Positions 15,314 to 24,482 of a stretch of 64,000 nucleotides of DNA are shown piece after piece. Positions within the stretch are counted from its first letter, which is position 1. Each line of letters begins with the position of its first letter. The notes under the pieces were generated by a model. It saw nothing but the letters and a program-made list of their open reading frames with translations. It searched no databases and was not told where the DNA came from. A program made the translations under genes and the position numbers. Origin of the DNA: Fluviicola sp. (lineage in GTDB: Bacteria > Bacteroidota > Bacteroidia > Flavobacteriales_D > Crocinitomicaceae); the NCBI GenBank assembly GCA_029866325.1, contig JARWZO010000003.1:62001-126000 (forward strand), given 5' to 3'.

Positions 15314-17533
15314 ATGAATGGACTAATGGATCAATTTGGAGAAGAATTTGCTGAATTGGCGAATCAGTTTAAATTTCCATTAGAAAATGCGATCCTTACG
15401 TTTTCAATCTTACTTTTAATCATTCTTTTATCCCCAATTGTTCTCCGAAAAATTCGCATTCCGGCCCTAATCGGTCTCATCATATCGGGAGTAATTATTG
15501 GTCCGGATGGTTTAAATATGGTGAGCGAAGAAGTTACTGCTACATCGGGTTATGTAGGCATGTTCTCTCAGTTCGGATTATTGTATATCATGTTTATGGC
15601 CGGTTTAGAGTTAGATATGCAAGATTTCAGGCGCTACCGAAATAAATCCATCGCGTTTGGAGCTCTAACGTTTTTCATACCGTTATTACTCGGTTATCCG
15701 GTTTGTAGGTATGCATTGGGATTGAATCAAATGGCCAGTTTGCTCACCGCAAGTATGTTTGCAACGCATACCTTGGTTGCTTATCCGATTGTGAGTAAAT
15801 ACGGTATTTCCAAAATGGAAGCCGTGGCAATTGCCATTGGTGGAACCATTTTGACAGATACGGCAGTGTTGATTATTTTGGCGGTAATCTCAGGCTCCGA
15901 CAATGGTGTTATCAATGCCAATGTATTGATTCATCTTGGAGTTACTTTAACGATTTTCAGCATCATCATGTTTTGGTTGGTGCCCAAAATTGCGCGTTGG
16001 TTTTTCAGTAAGCTTGAGTCTGAGAAAAACTCACACTATATTTTTGTACTAGCCATTCTCTTTTTTGCAGCATTCTTGGCGCAAGCAGCCGGAATAGAAG
16101 GGATAATTGGGGCATTTGTAGCCGGTTTGGTGTTGAATCGACTCATACCACATTCATCCACCTTGATGAATCGGATAGAATTCATCGGCAATTCATTGTT
16201 CATTCCTTTTTTCCTCATCTCTATCGGAATGGTAGTAGATGTGCGGACATTGTATACTGATCCATGGGCGTGGGCAGTTGCCGGAATCTTGACTTCATTT
16301 GCCATTTTCAGTAAGTTTTTGGCTGCTTGGTTGACACAAGTGCTGTTTCGAATGAAATCCACCGAGCGGCAAGTGATTTTCGGTTTAAGTACAGCACATG
16401 CCGCAGCTACCTTGGCCGTCATCCGGGTTGGATACGATATGCATTTGTTGTCAATCGATATTGTGAACGGAACGGTGATTCTCATTCTCATTACCAGTAT
16501 GACTGCTTCTTTTGTCACCGAAAATGCGGGTAAACGACTTCTGATTGATCAAGCCAAGAATGAACCGTTGGAAGGTCCGGCTTTGCGAAGTCAGCACTTG
16601 ATGGTGGCGGCGAATGAATTGATCGGAAATGAGCAATTACTTGATTTCTCTATTCTGATCACGGATAAAAAGGTCATCAATCCCATTTCGGTAGTGAGTG
16701 TTCTTGAAAACGATGAAGAAGCCGAGACGCGTATTCGTCGGTCAAGAAAACACATGGACGATTTTATTCGGCATTTTTCAGGAGGTGAAATTTCGGCGCA
16801 GGCCATGGCTACGATTGATCATAATTTCTCGAGTGGAGTGGCGCGTGTTTCCAAAGAATTGGTGGCTGACATCGTTCTGATCAACGATAATAACTCTAGC
16901 TTGAATCTGTTGAAACGACTTGTGGGCGACGATAGGGATCATTTGCTGGATGTGTGCGAAAAATCGGTGTTTTTCTGTCAATTCAATCAACCGTTTACAA
17001 CCTATCGAACCATTGCTTTAGTTTGCCCGCCGTTTGCCGAATTGGAAACGAGTTTTAATCAATGGATGGAGCGCGTGTTTCGAATTGCAAAAGAACTGAA
17101 TTCGTCTATCGAAGTATATGCCACCCAAGATACGTTTGAAAAGATAGATGCCTATAAAACCTTCCGAAAGTTTAGTGCCAGCCTGAAACACATTGCCATT
17201 GAAGACCCGGAAGAAACACTTCGATTGTTGGAAAATAAGCAGGAAGATGCGTTATTGGTGAGTGTTTTTGCCCGAAAAGGTTCCGTCTCATCATTTCTAG
17301 GAATGGATTTGTTGCCGCAACGGATGGAACGTCAGTTGGATAAAATGGATCGTATTTTTATTTATCCTGCACAACAACCAATTGATTCTGCTTTCGGGTC
17401 GTACGACGATATCAATGCCGGACCACTTACTGCCATTACGCGATTGTCGAAAGGTGTGGGTGATATTTTTAGAAAAACCGAAGACGACAAAACCGATGCG
17501 TCGGATGAAACCGATCAAACAAAACATAAATAA
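15314..17533 (+). CDS. CPA2-type cation:proton antiporter
   Basis: I choose the ATG at 15314 (MNGLMDQFGEEF) over the TTG at 15305. The 739-residue protein has about 12 TM segments in residues ~25-400, with PALIGLIISGVIIGPDGLN, the conserved TDTAVLIILAV region and AGIEGIIGAFVAGLVLNR. These are hallmarks of the Na+/H+ exchanger (CPA2/Kef-like) family. Residues ~410-720 form a cytoplasmic region resembling universal-stress-type domains (DFSILITDKKVINPISV, DIVLINDNNSSLNLL). It probably exchanges K+ or Na+ for protons. The next gene, pepT, begins 7 bp downstream. Confidence 0.9.
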   Translation: MNGLMDQFGEEFAELANQFKFPLENAILTFSILLLIILLSPIVLRKIRIPALIGLIISGVIIGPDGLNMVSEEVTATSGYVGMFSQFGLLYIMFMAGLELDMQDFRRYRNKSIAFGALTFFIPLLLGYPVCRYALGLNQMASLLTASMFATHTLVAYPIVSKYGISKMEAVAIAIGGTILTDTAVLIILAVISGSDNGVINANVLIHLGVTLTIFSIIMFWLVPKIARWFFSKLESEKNSHYIFVLAILFFAAFLAQAAGIEGIIGAFVAGLVLNRLIPHSSTLMNRIEFIGNSLFIPFFLISIGMVVDVRTLYTDPWAWAVAGILTSFAIFSKFLAAWLTQVLFRMKSTERQVIFGLSTAHAAATLAVIRVGYDMHLLSIDIVNGTVILILITSMTASFVTENAGKRLLIDQAKNEPLEGPALRSQHLMVAANELIGNEQLLDFSILITDKKVINPISVVSVLENDEEAETRIRRSRKHMDDFIRHFSGGEISAQAMATIDHNFSSGVARVSKELVADIVLINDNNSSLNLLKRLVGDDRDHLLDVCEKSVFFCQFNQPFTTYRTIALVCPPFAELETSFNQWMERVFRIAKELNSSIEVYATQDTFEKIDAYKTFRKFSASLKHIAIEDPEETLRLLENKQEDALLVSVFARKGSVSSFLGMDLLPQRMERQLDKMDRIFIYPAQQPIDSAFGSYDDINAGPLTAITRLSKGVGDIFRKTEDDKTDASDETDQTKHK

Positions 17534-17540
17534 CACAGAA

Positions 17541-18794
17541 ATGAAAAATGCACCTTATTCCGTTGAAGAACGCTTTGTGCGTTATGCACAAGTAGATACA
17601 ACTGCCGATCCGAATGCTACCGGTTTTCCTTCTTCGGAAAAACAAAAAGACCTGTCGCGCTTGTTGGTAAAAGAACTACTTGAATTGGGCGTTACCGATG
17701 CCGAATGCGACCAATGGGGATATGTTTACGCTACTATTCCTGCTACCAGTTCCAAAGAAGGCATTCCGACCATTTGTTTTTGCTCCCACATTGATACGGC
17801 GCCCGATTGTTCGGGAACAAACGTAAAACCAATTGTTCACCGCCAATACGACGGAAATCCGATTACATTGCCGGATGATGCTTCGCAAGTAATAACAACT
17901 ACAAAACACCCGTATTTGGCCGAAAAAATCGGCGATGATATCATTACAGCCTCGGGTACTACATTACTTGGTGCCGATGACAAAGCCGGTGTGGCGATTA
18001 TTATGGATTTGGCAGCTCATTTAATGACAAATCCGCAGATTCCACATGGTAAAATCCGTATTTTGTTTACACCCGATGAAGAAGTAGGAAGAGGAGTAGA
18101 GCAAATCGATATGGAGCGCTTGAATGCCGATTACGGTTATACGCTCGATAGTGGTGAATTGGGAGCCATTGAAGACGAATCGTTTTCAGCAGATGCCATG
18201 AGTTTTCATATCACGGGAATCAGCGCTCATCCGGGTTATGCCAAAGGAAAAATGGTACATGCTGCAAAAGTAGTCAGTGCATTTGTGAGCGCTTTGCCTT
18301 TGAATGAATGGTGTCCGGAAGCAACTGTAGATCGCGAAGGTTTCGTACACCCAACAGCTATTTCAGGTGGATTGGAAGAAGCAACTGTTTCGTTTATTGT
18401 TCGTGATCATGATACAACAAAACTAGCCGAACACGAGGCGCGGTTGACGCAAATTATGGAAACGGTTATCGCGCAATTTCCTGGGGCTGTGTACACATCA
18501 AAGGTTACCGAGCAATACCGCAATATGAAGGAAATCATCAAAGATGTACCTTTTGTGACGGATTTTGCCATTGAAGCCATGAAACGAGCAGGAATTACAC
18601 CTCGTCCAACCATCATTCGCGGTGGAACTGACGGTTCAAGACTTTCCTTTATGGGTTTACCTTGTCCGAATTTATTCACCGGCGAAATGGGAATTCACTC
18701 GCGCCAGGAATATGTTTCCGTTCAAGACATGCAAAAAGCGGTAGATACGCTGATTGAGTTGGTACAGATTTGGGAGGTACACACGGAATTATAA
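17541..18794 (+). CDS. pepT: Peptidase T (tripeptide aminopeptidase)
   Basis: The ATG at 17541 (MKNAPYSVEERFVRYAQVDT) follows the antiporter by 7 bp; the frame also extends back into the antiporter gene as a shadow. The 417-residue length is right for PepT, an M20B di-zinc aminopeptidase that releases the N-terminal residue of tripeptides. Motifs: CSHIDTAPDCSG (metal His and Asp), LGADDKAGVAII (bridging Asp), TPDEEVGRG (catalytic Glu pair), LDSGELG and SAHPGYAKG. RGGTDGSRLSFMG and PNLFTGEMGIHSRQE close the active site. It is cytoplasmic. Confidence 0.95.
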   Translation: MKNAPYSVEERFVRYAQVDTTADPNATGFPSSEKQKDLSRLLVKELLELGVTDAECDQWGYVYATIPATSSKEGIPTICFCSHIDTAPDCSGTNVKPIVHRQYDGNPITLPDDASQVITTTKHPYLAEKIGDDIITASGTTLLGADDKAGVAIIMDLAAHLMTNPQIPHGKIRILFTPDEEVGRGVEQIDMERLNADYGYTLDSGELGAIEDESFSADAMSFHITGISAHPGYAKGKMVHAAKVVSAFVSALPLNEWCPEATVDREGFVHPTAISGGLEEATVSFIVRDHDTTKLAEHEARLTQIMETVIAQFPGAVYTSKVTEQYRNMKEIIKDVPFVTDFAIEAMKRAGITPRPTIIRGGTDGSRLSFMGLPCPNLFTGEMGIHSRQEYVSVQDMQKAVDTLIELVQIWEVHTEL

Positions 18795-18896
18795 ATTGAA
18801 AATGTAAAATTGAAAAGAAGAGATCAATTTATGGCATGAACAAGCGTTAGCGCAGTTTCCTTTTCAATTTTCAATTTTGCATTTTACATTTCAATT
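18794..18896. repeat. AT-rich imperfect inverted repeat
   Basis: AATTGAAAATGTAAAATTGA... (18794-18817) is matched in reverse by the TTTTCAATTTT / ACATTTCAATT segments at 18861-18896, with an insertion of about 14 bases on the right side. It fills the gap between pepT and the aminotransferase and may serve as a transcript-end hairpin. It is low complexity, so its significance is modest. Confidence 0.5.
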
Positions 18897-18903
18897 AAGA
18901 AGC

Positions 18904-20067
18904 ATGGAAAATTTACGTTCACAATTCTTACTGAACCCCGAAATTACGTTTTTGAATTTCGGTTCGTTCGGTGCTTGTCCGAAACCTGTTTTTGAAGAAT
19001 ATCAGCGTTTTCAATTGGAGTTGGAACGTGATCCGGTGCAGTTTATTACCGTAAAAGGTTATGACTACATTCGTGAATCGCGCGAGGCATTGGCCGGCTA
19101 TATCGGTTGCGAAGCAGATGATGTGGTGTATACACCTAATCCGACTTTTGCCATCAATATTGTTGCAAAAAACCTAAAGTTACAACCCGGCGATGAAGTG
19201 CTTTCAACCGATTTGGAATACGGTGCATTGGATAGAACGTGGGCTTTTTATTGTGCTGAAAAAGGAGCGAAGTACGTTCGTCAGCACATTTCATTGCCAT
19301 TGGTATCAAAAGAACAGTTTCTAGCCGATTTCTGGAAAGGGTATTCCGAGAAAACCAAAGCGGTATTTATCAGTCAAATCACCAGCACAACCGGACTTAT
19401 TTTTCCGGTCAAGGAAATTTGTGCCGAAGCCAAAAAACGTGGATTGTTGACAATTGTTGATGGTGCGCATGTTCCGGGGCATATACCGCTCAATTTAAAC
19501 GAATTAGAAGCCGATATTTACACCGGCGCTTGCCATAAATGGATGCTTACACCAAAAGGATCGTCGTTTTTGTACGTAAAAAAAGCATTTCAAGAATGGA
19601 TGGATCCGTTAGTCGTGAGTTGGGGATACGATGCTGCATATCCATCGTCGTCACAGTTTCTGGATTACCATCAATTCAACGGAACACGTGATTTCTCGGC
19701 ATATTTAACCATTCCGAGAGCCATTGCTTTTATGGAAGAGCACAATTGGTGGGCTGTAGCTGCAACTTGCAGAAAGTTGGTGCAATCCAACTATCAACGT
19801 TTTTGTGACTTGATGGAAACTGCTCCGTTAGCACCGATTACCGATGAGTTTTTCGGTCAGTTGGCGAGTATTTCTATCCGAACCAACGATCCGATTGCGT
19901 TGAAAAACAAGCTGTTTCAGGAACATCAAATCGAAATTCCGGTAATGCCTCATGGCGACGCGGTTTATTTACGGTATTCTATCAATGCGTTTAATGATCA
20001 ATCGGATTTGGATAAGCTGTATGATGTTGTTGCGAAACTCAAAAGTGAGAAACAATTACTTTATTAA
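18904..20067 (+). CDS. Class V PLP-dependent aminotransferase (isopenicillin epimerase-like)
   Basis: The start is the ATG at 18904 (MENLRSQFLLNPEITFLNFG); the product is 387 residues. Fold-type I class V motifs are present: LNFGSFGACPKPV, TPNPTFAINIVA, ITSTTGLIFPV, IVDGAHVPGHIP (Asp and His near the cofactor), and TGACHKWMLTPKGSSF with the PLP-binding Lys. NGTRDFSAYLTIPRA follows. Relatives are often called isopenicillin-N epimerase-like or cysteine desulfurase-like, but they act on various amino acids. The substrate is unknown. It stands alone after pepT. Confidence 0.88.
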   Translation: MENLRSQFLLNPEITFLNFGSFGACPKPVFEEYQRFQLELERDPVQFITVKGYDYIRESREALAGYIGCEADDVVYTPNPTFAINIVAKNLKLQPGDEVLSTDLEYGALDRTWAFYCAEKGAKYVRQHISLPLVSKEQFLADFWKGYSEKTKAVFISQITSTTGLIFPVKEICAEAKKRGLLTIVDGAHVPGHIPLNLNELEADIYTGACHKWMLTPKGSSFLYVKKAFQEWMDPLVVSWGYDAAYPSSSQFLDYHQFNGTRDFSAYLTIPRAIAFMEEHNWWAVAATCRKLVQSNYQRFCDLMETAPLAPITDEFFGQLASISIRTNDPIALKNKLFQEHQIEIPVMPHGDAVYLRYSINAFNDQSDLDKLYDVVAKLKSEKQLLY

Positions 20068-20085
20068 AGGGAACTGGATTAAAGG

Positions 20086-20126
20086 GAACTAGGGAACTAG
20101 GTGTTCTGATCCTAGCTCCCTAGTTC
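20086..20126. terminator. Hairpin between convergent genes
   Basis: GAACTAGGGAACTAGG (20086-20101) and CCTAGCTCCCTAGTTC (20111-20126) form a 16-bp stem with one mismatch and a 9-base loop. It lies between the convergent aminotransferase (ends 20067) and VIT/VWA gene (ends 20153). More CTAGTTC/GGAACT units occur on both flanks, so the element is internally repetitive. Confidence 0.7.
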
Positions 20127-20152
20127 TCCATTACCTAGCTCCTCATAAATAT

Positions 20153-23125
20153 CTAGTTCGTCTTAAACGTAAACGTAGCCAAGTCCAAGATTTCTTTTTC
20201 GGTGTCCAACCTCCGTGTTACAGATTTTAGTTGTTGCGATTTCCGACCGTAATTGGTGATCATTTGCACTTGTACAGTTGCCGTTCCGGTTAACGTTTGA
20301 GCTGTAGAACCGTAGTAATTTGCTTGAATTTTATAGTTACCCGGAATGGCTTTTTTGATCAGAAATTCTTCCGGTCCGTAACCTTGTGTAAAGTCGTTTG
20401 AGATTCGACCACCGGCAGATGTTAGCTTGTTGCTATAATAACACTTTTCGCCACGCGGATCGGTTACCCAAAGATCAATATCACAATTGTCACTGTCCCA
20501 GGTAATCAATACACGCATATCTACCGGCATGTGCGCAATTAATCGTTTGTCAATGTGTGAGATATTGAGTTGTTGGGTAGAATTGGCAATAATGGTATTC
20601 ATTTCGTAAGCAATCAATGATTCTACTTCACTAAATCTGCCATCCCAGTTATGTGTTACTGCGTAATACAATTCGTCTATTGCGCGCTGATCTTCTTTAT
20701 TAGAGGCATACGCAAGTCCTAAATCGCGGTACGACTGCGGTTCTTCCGGGCGCATCGTTTTTACTTCTTGAAACACCGAAATAGACAGTTGGTAATAGCC
20801 AAGTTGCTCTAATCGATGTCCTAAAATACGCAGTAATTGCGGGTTTTCGAGTTGCATTTCTGCGATGTTTGACAGGATACGGAGGGCTGTTTTTGGTTCT
20901 TTGTTTTTGATAAAAAAATCGGCGACATCAATAAAGAATCCGGGTTGATTGCTGTATGTTGCTTTTAATTCAAGATAAGTTGAATACCATTGTGTTTTTT
21001 GTGTTTCCTTTAATTTTTTCAGGTAGGGAGTATCAGGGTCCCAATCTGCGAGTTTGATCGCTCCTTTAGCTTTATCGGTTGAATCTGCTCGCGTGATGCG
21101 TTTTCGTTCGCTTTGTGTCTCTTCTCGTTGCACATCATAAAGGGTAGACGCAGGCGACTGATTTGAATAGGTATAAACTTGATCATTAACTACTACCGGT
21201 TCGGTATATGCTATTAACTTTTCCTTCGTTATGGGCTTGGGTTTAAAAACGGTTTTCCACCAGTTTTTCCGTTCGTTGAAACTGTTGACAACTTCTTCCA
21301 AATGGTTATCGAAACTTTTTTTCTCATCTTCTTGAATCGTTGCTATTCGTTTTTGGTATTCAGCAAGCAGCTCTTCTGGTGGGGTAATGCGGTGTGTGAC
21401 ATAATCTTCCAGTCGATCCAACACAATAAGTGAGGTATTTCTGGTTACAACACCGTATTTTTTTCCAAGTCGATTGATCTCGTTTTTGTTACGTTCATAG
21501 CGTAAATCGAGTTCCGCAATGCGTTTTTGTGCCCAAATATTTTTGACAATGCCCTTGTAATCGCTTACCATACTTTGTTGCAGATCCACCATTATGGTTT
21601 CAGTAACTTCATTTCCGTATCCAAATTTCAGTTCAATTTTTTCAGTTACACTTTTACTTATTCCGGCAACACCAAAATAGGAGGTGAAACCGGTAGCTCT
21701 TTCTGAGGTTAATGTTACGTTTGGATTTTCAGCGATTCCCAAAAAGCGAACTTGCTGCAGTGTCATTTTGTCGAGTGCTTGTTGGTTATTCAATGTAGTC
21801 AAATCAACAAATTCTCCATTGGTTTTGTCGGCTATATATTGGGCATTACTCGGATCAGCAATCACGTTTGAGTTCCAAACACAAACGGGTCGTTTTGAAG
21901 CTGAAAATTCAGCCTTACCGAAATTACCCAAACAATCGGATACCAGAATGATTTCCTCTCCTTTCAATTCATTAAAATCGATGCAACCAAGTTGAGTAGC
22001 GCCATCATATTCTATAGTTGCCAAACGATCAATAACATTTTGCGAATCATGGTAAGCAAGTTCAATCATTTCGTTGGAGTGAATTTCATTACTGAATGTC
22101 ACTAATTGAACAGTTTCAACACCGGTGGCTAGCAGGTATTGTTTGAGCAAGGAATTTTCTTTTTCGGTATCCCGATTTGCCGCTGAACCAGAGACGTCAT
22201 AAACAAGTGTAAGTGATTTGGGTAACTGCTTGCGTCGTTCGCCCACTCTCGGATGTACGATTGTATAAAAATAATTGGTGCTGTCTCCTGCTTGCTCAAT
22301 CATTGTTTTTTCTTGTGCACGAAAAGGAATGACAATTTTTAATGGTTGTTTGGCGTAGGTTTCCTCAAGGTGCATTGCTGCATAATAGCCTTCGTTGTTG
22401 CGATCAAATCTGAAACAGTGCAAGTCATTCTCGTGAAGAATAGGACTTTCTTTTTGCTGTAAAACAGAAATGGTTATGTCTAAACTTTCAAGCAAATCCT
22501 TGAATTTCATTGGTAAATAGTATTCAAATTCACCCGAATTTTCTGCTAATTCTTGTGTATATGTAACAACAATGCGCTTGGTTGCCTTCGCGGGAATTGG
22601 GTAAATACGCGCTTTGAAATTGTTGCCTTTCGACCATTCAATTAATCCCGGATCAATTCCCTGCCTTACTGTTGACTCAAAAGCAACACGACCTTGCGTT
22701 TTTTCAACAACCACACCTTCACGCAATTTTCCATCAACTTCCATTGCGAAGCGCGAAACAGTTTTTCCTGCCGCCAGCGGAAAATACAGTTCACCTTCCA
22801 GAATACGAGCTTCTTTATTGAAAAAGGTCATATCAAGCGTAGTGACGGCAATATTGCCAACTACCTGAACATCCACCTTCAAACGATTCATGCCCAGAGG
22901 AGTAGAAATTTGACGTTCATTATCCACCATAATGGTTGGAAATGCATTAGTAGAATCTTGAAAGTCGACTTTATGGTCGTTTTTCCGGAAAGAATTTCTC
23001 GGGGAATTAGGCTGAAACTGCAATGCTGCAAACGAGAAAGTGATTCCAAGAATCGAGGCGACAATGATCGGAAATGCTTTTGAGATTTTATGCGTCATCA
23101 TTAAGCGTAGTTGAATGTTATTCAT
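20153..23125 (-). CDS. VIT + VWA + TPR + DUF2135 multidomain secreted protein
   Basis: This 990-residue protein has an N-terminal signal or anchor (IIVASILGITFSFAAL). A VIT domain follows (~55-190; NIAVTTLDMTFFNKEA, LEGELYFPL, RIVVTYTQEL), then a VWA-like domain (~300-450; LVYDVSGSAANRD, a variant MIDAS). A long helical linker comes next, then TPR-like repeats (~745-860; TALRILSNIAEMQLENPQLL) and a C-terminal DUF2135 domain (LITWDSDNCDIDLWVTDPRG). VIT-VWA proteins usually mediate protein contacts at the envelope; DUF2135 is found in YfaP-like exported proteins. Start codons at 23101 and 23098 (MMTHK) are also possible. The upstream region holds degenerate direct repeats. Confidence 0.87.
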   Translation of the reverse strand: MNNIQLRLMMTHKISKAFPIIVASILGITFSFAALQFQPNSPRNSFRKNDHKVDFQDSTNAFPTIMVDNERQISTPLGMNRLKVDVQVVGNIAVTTLDMTFFNKEARILEGELYFPLAAGKTVSRFAMEVDGKLREGVVVEKTQGRVAFESTVRQGIDPGLIEWSKGNNFKARIYPIPAKATKRIVVTYTQELAENSGEFEYYLPMKFKDLLESLDITISVLQQKESPILHENDLHCFRFDRNNEGYYAAMHLEETYAKQPLKIVIPFRAQEKTMIEQAGDSTNYFYTIVHPRVGERRKQLPKSLTLVYDVSGSAANRDTEKENSLLKQYLLATGVETVQLVTFSNEIHSNEMIELAYHDSQNVIDRLATIEYDGATQLGCIDFNELKGEEIILVSDCLGNFGKAEFSASKRPVCVWNSNVIADPSNAQYIADKTNGEFVDLTTLNNQQALDKMTLQQVRFLGIAENPNVTLTSERATGFTSYFGVAGISKSVTEKIELKFGYGNEVTETIMVDLQQSMVSDYKGIVKNIWAQKRIAELDLRYERNKNEINRLGKKYGVVTRNTSLIVLDRLEDYVTHRITPPEELLAEYQKRIATIQEDEKKSFDNHLEEVVNSFNERKNWWKTVFKPKPITKEKLIAYTEPVVVNDQVYTYSNQSPASTLYDVQREETQSERKRITRADSTDKAKGAIKLADWDPDTPYLKKLKETQKTQWYSTYLELKATYSNQPGFFIDVADFFIKNKEPKTALRILSNIAEMQLENPQLLRILGHRLEQLGYYQLSISVFQEVKTMRPEEPQSYRDLGLAYASNKEDQRAIDELYYAVTHNWDGRFSEVESLIAYEMNTIIANSTQQLNISHIDKRLIAHMPVDMRVLITWDSDNCDIDLWVTDPRGEKCYYSNKLTSAGGRISNDFTQGYGPEEFLIKKAIPGNYKIQANYYGSTAQTLTGTATVQVQMITNYGRKSQQLKSVTRRLDTEKEILDLATFTFKTN

Positions 23126-23205
23126 TAACGTTTATTGCCGCCAATTAGTATGTTTTGGTTTTCACTATTTATGGTTGGTACCTGGAAACAGGTTTTTTGC
23201 GTCTG

Positions 23206-23456
23206 AATTTATCCGTTATTATCCGTTAGAAACGTTTATTGCCCCGCAAATACTAGGATTCAGAGAATTTAGTCGTGTTTGATCCAACGATTTTCCCAAT
23301 AATAGAAATATCGAGTATTTGTAGAATCGTTTTGTAAGTTGTTGTTTAGAAATAACGTTTTTTTGTGTTTTAATTTATCCGTTTCCTAAACAGCCAAAGG
23401 CGGTCAGGCCGTTAGAAACACTTATGACCCCATGAATACTAGGATTAGTCGTTTTT
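23206..23456. repeat. Two degenerate direct repeats upstream of the VIT/VWA gene
   Basis: Unit 1 (23206-23280) and unit 2 (23371-23456) share TTTATCCGTT, GTTAGAAAC, ACCCC/GCCCC, then AATACTAGGATT and AGTCGT in the same order. A partial third copy (AACGTTTATTGCC) ends at the gene start near 23128-23140. Unit 2 carries an insertion, CTAAACAGCC...GGTCAGG. Apart from this, the 338-bp gap between the VIT/VWA start and the methyltransferase holds no gene. Confidence 0.55.
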
Positions 23457-23463
23457 GTGAAAT

Positions 23464-24258
23464 TTAATCGTTTCCTTTTACCGAAATCACCGAATAATGA
23501 GTTGTGGTAAAAAAGTCGCGGATAAAAGGCAAGTTAAAAACCAGCCACAATTTGCGTGTTTTTAGTTTAAACTTTACTTCGTAATTGGGATTGATAAAAT
23601 AAAGTGTCTCACGGTCGAATTGATAATTGCGTTTGGAAACAATTTTACGGAAACGACCAATGGAAAGCCCTGTAGATTTCACTTCTAATAAGTTTTCAAT
23701 TGTTCCTTCACTTTCCCCAAACAATTTCAATATTCCGCGGTACATAAAAACGGGTAGAATATGAAAATAGGGGAGTTTGGAAATGAATTTACTGCGGCAA
23801 ATTTGCTGATGTCCTCCAAACGGCATGCGCCACGGTGGAAAGGCTAAAAATACTTTTCCGCCGGGATTAAGGAATTGTTTGAGGTATTCCATGAATTTGT
23901 CCTGATCATGTATGTGTTCGATGGTATCGCGCATGATCACCAAATCAAATCGGTGAAACGTGTCGGGACTTACTTCGTAAATATCTTGTGCAACCAATGT
24001 CAAGTTGGCTTTGAGCGGATGTTCAGCAAAAAACACTTCTCCGTTAGCAATTTTACCTTCCGACAAATCAATCCCGATGACTTTGCAACCCAAATCAAGA
24101 AACGGTTTCAAGTTTCCACCTTCGCCACAGCCTATTTCCGCTACAACCATGTCAGGAGTAATTTTCATTACCTCTTGTATGTATGGAATGACGTGTTTTT
24201 CAGTAGTAAATACTTGTTCCTGAAAATAACGTTCTCTGTTGGTATGTCTTTCGTACAT
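23464..24258 (-). CDS. Class I SAM-dependent methyltransferase
   Basis: The ATG at 24258 (MYERHTNRERYFQEQVF) is preferred to an upstream one that adds ten unlikely residues; the product is 264 residues. Motif I (MVVAEIGCGEGGNLKPFLD), motif II (GIDLSEG) and motif IV (FDLVIMRDTIEHIHDQDKF) give a methyltransferase-23/25-like Rossmann domain, with PGGKVFLAFPPWRMPFGGH after it. The C-terminal ~100 residues carry the substrate side and resemble sugar- or lipid-modifying methyltransferases. The substrate is unknown and no pathway neighbour is clear. Confidence 0.85.
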   Translation of the reverse strand: MYERHTNRERYFQEQVFTTEKHVIPYIQEVMKITPDMVVAEIGCGEGGNLKPFLDLGCKVIGIDLSEGKIANGEVFFAEHPLKANLTLVAQDIYEVSPDTFHRFDLVIMRDTIEHIHDQDKFMEYLKQFLNPGGKVFLAFPPWRMPFGGHQQICRSKFISKLPYFHILPVFMYRGILKLFGESEGTIENLLEVKSTGLSIGRFRKIVSKRNYQFDRETLYFINPNYEVKFKLKTRKLWLVFNLPFIRDFFTTTHYSVISVKGND

Positions 24259-24383
24259 TGTTGTATTCGCTTTATTGCTTTGGCGCAAAGTGGCTCAAAA
24301 CTACAATTTAGTTTGCAGAATACGGGAATCGGTTTTTAAAAAGTGAAGGCGTTATGGTTTATTCCGCAGTTGCGTTAGTTAAA

Positions 24384-24457
24384 ATCGGCGAGCAAAATGG
24401 GAACAATACAAATTGGTCATTTGTCAAATTTGAAAAATGACCAATTTCCTCGCCGAT
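24384..24457. terminator. Compound inverted repeat (nested stems)
   Basis: The outer arms ATCGGCGAG (24384-24392) and CTCGCCGAT (24449-24457) enclose inner arms AAATTGGTCATTT (24410-24422) and AAATGACCAATTT (24435-24447). It lies 26 bp past the stop of the deacetylase gene (24483), in the direction of its transcription. A strong structured transcript end is the simplest reading. Confidence 0.6.
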
Positions 24458-24482
24458 AACAGATTAAAATGTTGTACTCCAC

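Noticed and set aside
17382..17540. 53-codon extension of peptidase T into the antiporter gene
   Set aside because: It overlaps the antiporter coding sequence, and the ATG at 17541 gives the normal PepT N-terminus and length.
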